Shown: positions 21,747 to 26,571 of the stretch, piece by piece | How positions within the stretch are numbered: position 1 is the stretch's first letter | How the letters are laid out: the number at the start of each line of letters is the position of its first letter | From: Pseudomonadota bacterium | Lineage (GTDB): Bacteria; Pseudomonadota; Alphaproteobacteria; Caulobacterales; Caulobacteraceae | DNA: 26,571 nucleotides | Direction: 5' to 3' | NCBI GenBank assembly: GCA_023428785.1 | Contig: JAEYWU010000075.1 | Coordinates: 1-26,571 of the forward strand | The notes under the pieces: model-generated | The model's database searches: none | What the model saw: the letters and a program-made list of their open reading frames with translations, nothing else | What the model was told of the DNA's origin: nothing | Translations under genes and position numbers: made by a program

Positions 21747-23828
21747 ATGTCCCAACTGCTTCTCGAAATCTCCTCCGAGGAAATCCCCGCGCGCATGCAG
21801 GGCGGCGCGGCGCGCGATCTTGAGCGTCTGGTCGGCGACCGGCTGAAGGCGGCCGGTCTGGGCTGGGAGGCCATCACGGTTTTTGCCGGGCCGCGCCGGC
21901 TGACGCTGGTGATCGACGGCCTGCCGGTGGCGACGCCGGATCGGGAAGAAGAGATCAAGGGGCCCAAGACCTCGGCGCCGGAGCAGGCGCTGGAGGGCTT
22001 CCTGAGGAAGACCGGCCTGACGCGGGAGCAACTGGTCGAGCGGGACGGCATTCTGTTTGCGATCCAGTCGAGCAAGGGACGCCAGACCACGGATGTTATT
22101 GCGGAAACGGTCGATCAGGTCGTTCGCAACTTCCCCTGGCCCAAGTCGATGCGCTGGGGCTCGGGCACGCTGCGCTGGGTGCGGCCGATCAAGCGGATCC
22201 TGTGCCTGTTCGACGGCAAGGTCGTGCCCTTCGAGATCGACGGGATCGCCTCGGGCGACGTGACCAAGGGGCACCGGTTCCTGGGCGCCGGCAAGCCGAT
22301 TTCCGTCAAGGATTTCGCGGATTACCGAAAGAAACTCGAAGCCGACTTCGTCATGCTCGACGTCGCGGACCGCAAGGTTCGGATCCTGGAACAGGCCCGG
22401 GCGGTCACTCAGGCCAAGGGTCTGGCGCTGGTCGATGACGACGGGCTGCTGGACGAGGTGGCGGGCCTGGCCGAATGGCCGACGCCGATCCTGGGCGATA
22501 TGGACCCGCAGTTCCTGGACCTGCCGCCCGAGGTGGTCCGGCTGTCGATGAAGGTCCACCAGAAGTATTTCGCGGTGCGCGATCCGTCGCGCGACGGGCT
22601 GGCGCCGAACTTCGTGGTGGTGGCCAATGTGGAGGCGTCGGACGGCGGCCGTGCGCTGGCGGCCGGGAACAGCCGGGTGCTGTCCGCGCGCCTGAATGAT
22701 GCGCGGTTCTTCTGGGACGAGGACCGCAAGGCCGGAAACTTCGACGCCTGGCTGAAGAAACTTGAGGGCGTGACCTTCCACGCCAAGCTGGGGACCATGG
22801 CCGAGCGGGTCGAGCGGATCGCGGCGCTGGCCCGCGAGATCGCGCCGCTGGCCGCGGCCGACCCGGATCAGGCCGAAAAGGCCGCGCGGTTCGCCAAGGC
22901 TGACCTGGCGTCCGGCATGGTCGGGGAGTTCCCCGAGTTGCAGGGGATCATGGGCGGCTACTATCTGCGCGAGGCCGGCGAGGACGCCGCCATCGTCGAC
23001 GCCGTGCGCGACCACTACAAGCCTCAGGGCCCGAACGACACGGTTCCAACCGCGCCGCTGACGGTGGCGGTGGCACTGGCTGACAAGCTGGATACGCTGG
23101 TCGGGTTCTTCGCGATCGACGAGAAGCCGACGGGGTCGAAGGACCCGTTCGCGCTGAGGCGGGCGGCGTTGGGGGTGATCCGGCTGGTGCTGGACAACAA
23201 GCTTCGATTGCCTCTCACGCGCCTGATCATCACTTGGGTCGAACAGCAGGCGGGAGAGCCCGTTCTCTCGAACGCTGAAGTTGCCTCGCAAGCAATCAAT
23301 GCGAAGATCGAGCTTCCCACATTCTTCGCCGACCGCCTGACCGTCCTTCTCCGCGATCAGGGTCGCCGCCACGATCTGGTGGCCGCCGTCTTCGCGCTGG
23401 GCGACGATGACCTCGTGCGGATAGTGCGGCGGGTGGAAGCGCTGTCGGACTTCCTGGCGACCGAGGACGGGGCGAACCTGCTCGCCGGCTACAAGCGGGC
23501 GTCCAACATCCTCAAGGCCGAGGAGAAGAAGGGGCCGCTGCCCGAAGGTGCGGTAGCGACCGGACTGACCGGACAGCCGGCCGAGGAAACCGCGCTGGCC
23601 TTCGCTGTCGCGGCGGCCTCGACCGAGGTCGATGGGGCGCTGGAGCGCGAGGACTTCGCGGGGGCCATGGCCGCTCTGGCCCGGCTGCGCGCGCCGGTGG
23701 ACGCCTTCTTCGAGGCGGTGCTGGTCAACTCCGACGTCGCCGCAGAGCGCGACAACCGGCTCAAGCTGCTGGGCCAGGTGCGCGGCGTAATGGGCCGGGT
23801 CGCCGACTTCGGGCAGGTGGCGGGATAG
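21747..23828 (+). CDS. glyS: glycyl-tRNA synthetase beta subunit
   Basis: A 693-aa subunit that recognises tRNA-Gly and completes the alpha2-beta2 synthetase. Family landmarks are the N-terminal LLLEISSEEIPARMQ, GPRRLTLVIDGLP, IKGPKTSAPEQALEGFLRK, PKSMRWGSGTLRWVRP, GHRFL, LMSK-like LSMKVHQKYFAVRD, ARLNDARFFWDEDRK, ADLASGMVGEFPELQGIMGGYYL and SKDPFALRRAALGVIRLVL. The C-terminal part is helical, DALR-like and anticodon-binding. The length is normal. The start codon is preceded by an A/T-rich leader (AAAAATATAG) without a Shine-Dalgarno, unusual next to its neighbours. A stretch near 23190-23350 uses noticeably more A/T-ending codons. It ends 5 bp from the convergent helicase gene. Confidence 0.97.
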   Translation: MSQLLLEISSEEIPARMQGGAARDLERLVGDRLKAAGLGWEAITVFAGPRRLTLVIDGLPVATPDREEEIKGPKTSAPEQALEGFLRKTGLTREQLVERDGILFAIQSSKGRQTTDVIAETVDQVVRNFPWPKSMRWGSGTLRWVRPIKRILCLFDGKVVPFEIDGIASGDVTKGHRFLGAGKPISVKDFADYRKKLEADFVMLDVADRKVRILEQARAVTQAKGLALVDDDGLLDEVAGLAEWPTPILGDMDPQFLDLPPEVVRLSMKVHQKYFAVRDPSRDGLAPNFVVVANVEASDGGRALAAGNSRVLSARLNDARFFWDEDRKAGNFDAWLKKLEGVTFHAKLGTMAERVERIAALAREIAPLAAADPDQAEKAARFAKADLASGMVGEFPELQGIMGGYYLREAGEDAAIVDAVRDHYKPQGPNDTVPTAPLTVAVALADKLDTLVGFFAIDEKPTGSKDPFALRRAALGVIRLVLDNKLRLPLTRLIITWVEQQAGEPVLSNAEVASQAINAKIELPTFFADRLTVLLRDQGRRHDLVAAVFALGDDDLVRIVRRVEALSDFLATEDGANLLAGYKRASNILKAEEKKGPLPEGAVATGLTGQPAEETALAFAVAAASTEVDGALEREDFAGAMAALARLRAPVDAFFEAVLVNSDVAAERDNRLKLLGQVRGVMGRVADFGQVAG

Positions 23829-23833
23829 GCCGC

Positions 23834-26164
23834 CTAGGCCCGCTCCACGAAACTCTCAATGACCCGCTTCTCGCCGGCCTTGTCAAAGGCCACGGTGAGT
23901 TTGTTGCCCTCGATGCCGGTGACTTTCCCGTAGCCGAACTTCTGGTGGAAGACGCGGTCGCCGCGGGAATAGGCGCTGGGGGTCGAGGCGGTGGCGACGA
24001 GGCGGCCTTCGCCTTCGATGACGGCGTTCCTCGCATAGCGGTCGCGCGGGGAGGGGGAGGCGGTTTTCTGGGCGAACTGCTGGCCGCGGCGCCAGCCGGG
24101 GGAGGCGTAGCCGCCGCCGAAGACCGGCGCCTCGTCCCAGCGCGAGCGGGCCTCGGCCAGATGGGGCGAGCCCCCGAAATAGCCCGTTTCAGACGAAGCC
24201 TCGACGTGGTCGAGCGGCAGTTCGTCGACGAAGCGGCTGGGGAGCTGGGTCGTCCAACGGCCATAGACGAGACGGTTGGCGGCAAAATAGACCCGGGCTT
24301 CGCGGCGGGCGCGGGTGACCCCGACGTAGGCCAGGCGGCGTTCCTCCTCGAGGCCCTTTTCGCCCTTCTCGTCGATCGACCGCTGACTGGGGAAGACGCC
24401 TTCCTCCCAGCCGGGCAGGAAGACGACCGGGAATTCCAGCCCCTTGGCGGCGTGGAGCGTCATGATCTGGACGGCGTCCTCGCCGGCGCCCCGGTCGAGG
24501 TCCATGACCAGGGCGACGTGTTCCAGATAGGCGCCGAGGTTGTCGAACTGGCTCATGGACTGAACCAGCTCCTTGAGGTTGTCGAGGCGGGTCGGGCCGG
24601 TGGCGCGGTCGGCGCGCTGCATGTCGATGTAGCCGCTCTCCTCCAGCACCGTCTCGGTCAGCTGATGGTGGGGCGTGGTCTCAAGCAGCGCCCGCCAACG
24701 GTCGATATCGCGGATGAAGTTGGACAGCGGCGTGCGGGCGCGCGCTGTCAGCTCGTCGGTCAGGATCAGGTCGCGCGCCGCCGTCATGGCCGAGACGCCG
24801 CCCTGGCGGGCGATGGTCAGGATACGCTGGACCGAGGCGTCGCCGAGGCCGCGCTTGGGCGTGTTGATGATGCGCTCGAAGGCGAGGTCGTCGTCCTCCG
24901 ACAGGATGAGCCGCATATAGGCGTGGGCGTCGCGGATCTCGGCGCGCTCGAAGAATCTCGGCCCCCCAATCACCGTGTAGGGGATGGCCAGCATCACGAA
25001 CCGCTCTTCGAAGGTGCGCATCTGGAAGGCGGCGCGCACGAGGATGGCCATGTCGCGGTATTTGACACCGGTGCGGTGCAGGCGCTCGATCTCGTCAGCG
25101 ATCAGGCGGCTCTCGGCCTCGCCGTCCCAGACGCCGGTGACGCGGACCTTCTCGCCGCCCTCGGCCTCGGTCCAGAGCGTCTTGCCCAGACGGCCGCGAT
25201 TGGCGCTGATCAGGCCCGACGCGGCGCCCAGGATGTGTGAGGTCGAGCGATAATTTCGTTCAAGCCGGACGACAATAGCTCCGGGGAAGTCCTTCTCAAA
25301 GCGAAGGATATTGTCCACCTCAGCGCCCCGCCAGCCATAAATGGACTGATCGTCGTCGCCGACCACGCAGATATTGGCAGCATGACCGTCGCGCGGGGCG
25401 GCGAGCAGGCGCAGCCACAGATACTGGGCGACGTTGGTGTCCTGATACTCGTCGACGAGAATGTAGCGGAAGCGCTGGTGATATTCCTCAAGCACATCCG
25501 CGTGTTTGGAGAAGATCGTAAGATTGTGCAGCAACAGATCGCCGAAATCGCAGGCGTTCAGGACGCGCAGGCGGTCCTGATAGAGGCGGTACAGCGCCTG
25601 TCCCTTGCCGTTGGCGAAGTCCTCGGAGCTGGGCAGCTTTTCCGGGACCCAGCCGCGGTTCTTCCAGTGGTCGATAAGCCCGGCCAAGGCGCGGGGCGCC
25701 CAGCGCTTGGTGTCGACGTTCTCGGCTTCCAGCACCTGCTTGATCAGGCGCTCCTGATCGTCCGTGTCGAGGATCGTGAAGTTGGACTTCAGGCCGACCA
25801 ACTCGGCGTGCCGGCGCAGGATATGGGCGGCGATGGAGTGGAAGGTGCCGAGCCAGCGCAAACCTTCCGCCGATGGGCCGATTTGGTGGGTGATCCGCTC
25901 GCGCATCTCACGCGCGGCCTTGTTGGTGAAGGTGACGGCCAGCAGCTCCCACGGCTTCGCCTTGCCGAGCGCCAGGATGTGGGCGAGCCGGGTGGTCAGG
26001 ACGCGGGTCTTGCCGGTGCCGGCGCCGGCGAGGACCAGGACGGGGCCCTCGACGGCCTCGACCGCCTGACGCTGTTCAGGGTTCAGCCCGTCCAGATAGG
26101 CGCGCATGGGCCCGCCGTCGGCGCGGGCGAGGTCAGAGATGCGGAGAGCAGGCTGGTCGGACAA
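23834..26164 (-). CDS. uvrD: UvrD/PcrA-type superfamily 1 DNA helicase
   Basis: A 776-aa ATP-dependent 3'-5' helicase of DNA repair. Motifs in order: Q-motif region LDGLNPEQRQAVE, Walker A AGAGTGKT (46-53), VTFTNKAAREMRERI, LGTFHS, DEYQDT (238-243), VGDDDQSIYGWRGA, LERNYRST, the QIMTLHAAKGLEFPVVFLPG block and LAYVGVTRAR. A C-terminal Tudor-like domain (about 733-776; GDRVFHQKFGYGKVTGIEG) matches the RNA polymerase-binding module of PcrA/UvrD. The start is TTG at 26164, supported by a promoter just upstream and by an in-frame stop before it. ATG 26106 (MRAYLDGLNPEQRQ) is the alternative. UvrD and PcrA are not separable here. Confidence 0.95.
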   Translation of the reverse strand: MSDQPALRISDLARADGGPMRAYLDGLNPEQRQAVEAVEGPVLVLAGAGTGKTRVLTTRLAHILALGKAKPWELLAVTFTNKAAREMRERITHQIGPSAEGLRWLGTFHSIAAHILRRHAELVGLKSNFTILDTDDQERLIKQVLEAENVDTKRWAPRALAGLIDHWKNRGWVPEKLPSSEDFANGKGQALYRLYQDRLRVLNACDFGDLLLHNLTIFSKHADVLEEYHQRFRYILVDEYQDTNVAQYLWLRLLAAPRDGHAANICVVGDDDQSIYGWRGAEVDNILRFEKDFPGAIVVRLERNYRSTSHILGAASGLISANRGRLGKTLWTEAEGGEKVRVTGVWDGEAESRLIADEIERLHRTGVKYRDMAILVRAAFQMRTFEERFVMLAIPYTVIGGPRFFERAEIRDAHAYMRLILSEDDDLAFERIINTPKRGLGDASVQRILTIARQGGVSAMTAARDLILTDELTARARTPLSNFIRDIDRWRALLETTPHHQLTETVLEESGYIDMQRADRATGPTRLDNLKELVQSMSQFDNLGAYLEHVALVMDLDRGAGEDAVQIMTLHAAKGLEFPVVFLPGWEEGVFPSQRSIDEKGEKGLEEERRLAYVGVTRARREARVYFAANRLVYGRWTTQLPSRFVDELPLDHVEASSETGYFGGSPHLAEARSRWDEAPVFGGGYASPGWRRGQQFAQKTASPSPRDRYARNAVIEGEGRLVATASTPSAYSRGDRVFHQKFGYGKVTGIEGNKLTVAFDKAGEKRVIESFVERA

Positions 26165-26189
26165 GGCGGAACGCGATCTGAATCAGGAG

Positions 26190-26217
26190 AACATAAGTAG
26201 CACACGGCGTCTGTCAA
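26190..26217 (-). promoter_or_regulatory. predicted housekeeping promoter of the helicase gene
   Basis: On the minus strand a perfect TTGACA (26217-26212) is followed after 16 nt by TATGTT (26195-26190). Transcription would begin near 26183, giving a leader of about 20 nt to the TTG start. Confidence 0.6.
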
Positions 26218-26251
26218 AGCGCCCCCCGGAGCGGCTGGATCGACCCTAGCC

Positions 26252-26276
26252 GGAACCGCAAGGCTTGGCCGCCGTT
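26252..26276 (+). promoter_or_regulatory. EcfG/SigT-type general stress promoter
   Basis: GGAAC (26252-26256), 16 nt, then CGTT (26273-26276): an exact match to the alphaproteobacterial general stress sigma consensus GGAAC-N16/17-CGTT. It is 36 nt upstream of the small membrane-protein start codon and divergent from the helicase promoter. Confidence 0.65.
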
Positions 26277-26312
26277 TTCGCCAGCACCAATCATTCCAAA
26301 CTGGAGGGGACG

Positions 26313-26531
26313 ATGTCCGAACAAGGCAACACCAACTCGGGCGGCGGCGGCGGTGGCGGCGGCAACACAGGGCTGGCCCTGATCGTGGGCGCGCTGCTCG
26401 TGGTCGTGGCCGTGATCGCGTTCTTCATGTTCTCGAACGGATCGGCGCCGGAAGCGCCCACCATCCCCGACGAGGTCGACGTGAACGTCAATATGCCGGA
26501 GGCTCCGGCGATCCCTTCGCCGGAAGGCTGA
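26313..26531 (+). CDS. small Gly-rich single-pass membrane protein
   Basis: A 72-aa protein. The N-terminus is polar (MSEQGNTNS) and runs into eight consecutive glycines (GGC/GGT repeats), followed by one strong transmembrane helix (about 20-39, LALIVGALLVVVAVIAFFMF) and a short acidic, proline-rich tail (IPDEVDVNVNMPEAPAIPSPEG). Met 26313 is preceded by GGAGGGG; an upstream ATG at 26265 lacks one and would start within the promoter -10 region. The orientation is probably N-in with a periplasmic tail. Family not recognised. A consensus stress promoter suggests induction in the general stress response. Confidence 0.82.
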   Translation: MSEQGNTNSGGGGGGGGNTGLALIVGALLVVVAVIAFFMFSNGSAPEAPTIPDEVDVNVNMPEAPAIPSPEG

Positions 26532-26556
26532 TCCACTCAAGCGCGGCGACGCGGCA

Positions 26557-26571
26557 GGGGGGGGGGGGGGG
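26557..26571. other. terminal run of 15 G residues
   Basis: The window ends in 15 consecutive G residues. No comparable homopolymer occurs elsewhere in the window. Its position at the very end suggests a contig edge or a sequencing artefact rather than a biological element. Confidence 0.7.

Noticed and set aside
21630..23372. 580-aa open frame opposite glyS
   Set aside because: It runs antisense to the fully conserved glyS coding sequence; its composition is typical of shadow frames and no start signal is seen.
23945..25240. 431-aa open frame opposite the helicase
   Set aside because: It is a mirror frame; the helicase motifs on the minus strand are complete and in order.
1..26571. tRNA, rRNA, CRISPR arrays, insertion sequences, prophage or defence genes
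   Set aside because: I saw no cloverleaf-like tRNA sequence, repeat-spacer pattern, transposase or phage gene; nearly all sequence is accounted for by recognised or coherent coding regions.

Overview
This is a gene-dense, high-GC stretch of bacterial chromosome. Gene content points to an alphaproteobacterium of the Caulobacterales, probably Brevundimonas-like: an ETF-ubiquinone oxidoreductase, the purM-purN pair, glyQ/glyS with a two-chain glycyl-tRNA synthetase, an alphaproteobacterial-type family 4 uracil-DNA glycosylase, many lipoproteins, GCTATAAG-type -10 elements and a GGAAC-N16-CGTT stress promoter. The taxonomic call is inference; no rRNA or tRNA gene is present. I see no prophage, insertion sequence, CRISPR array or toxin-antitoxin pair. 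Every intergenic gap is shorter than about 200 bp.

Layout. (1) 1-2065: a secreted beta-rich protein on the minus strand, then on the plus strand holC followed by three tandem small lipoproteins of the I78 peptidase-inhibitor type. (2) 2062-4442: an ABC-F ATPase (minus) and ndk (plus), divergent from each other. (3) 4536-6563, minus strand: a small membrane protein and the purM-purN operon. (4) 6648-12488, plus strand: rnd, two tandem secreted M28 metallopeptidase lipoproteins, and a tightly overlapping chain of a RidA-like protein, a DCC-type thiol oxidoreductase and a cysteine-rich lipoprotein. (5) 12485-14957, minus strand: a soluble lytic transglycosylase and a uracil-DNA glycosylase. (6) 15050-19377, plus strand: ETF-QO, a periplasmic TPR protein and ispE. 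(7) 19575-23828, plus strand: a fasciclin-domain secreted protein, glyQ, a small lipoprotein and glyS. (8) 23834-26531: a UvrD/PcrA helicase (minus), divergent from a tiny Gly-rich membrane protein behind a near-perfect EcfG/SigT-type promoter. The window ends in 15 consecutive G residues, which looks like a contig edge.

How it fits together. Most of the window is housekeeping: replication clamp-loader subunit, purine and NTP synthesis, RNA processing, isoprenoid precursors, glycyl-tRNA charging, DNA repair and electron transfer. Interleaved is an unusually rich set of secreted or lipid-anchored proteins: three putative protease inhibitors, two metallopeptidases, a lytic transglycosylase, a TPR protein, a FAS1 protein and several small lipoproteins. 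Genes within runs overlap by ATGA/GTGA, which suggests translational coupling. Two convergent pairs share a single CTAG as both stop codons. The least ordinary items are the triplicated CxxC-bearing I78 lipoproteins, the shared CTAG stops, the predicted stress promoters, and two enzymes that have lost residues usually considered essential (the RidA arginine and two Fe-S cysteines of the uracil-DNA glycosylase). I did not find a clearly novel multi-gene system.
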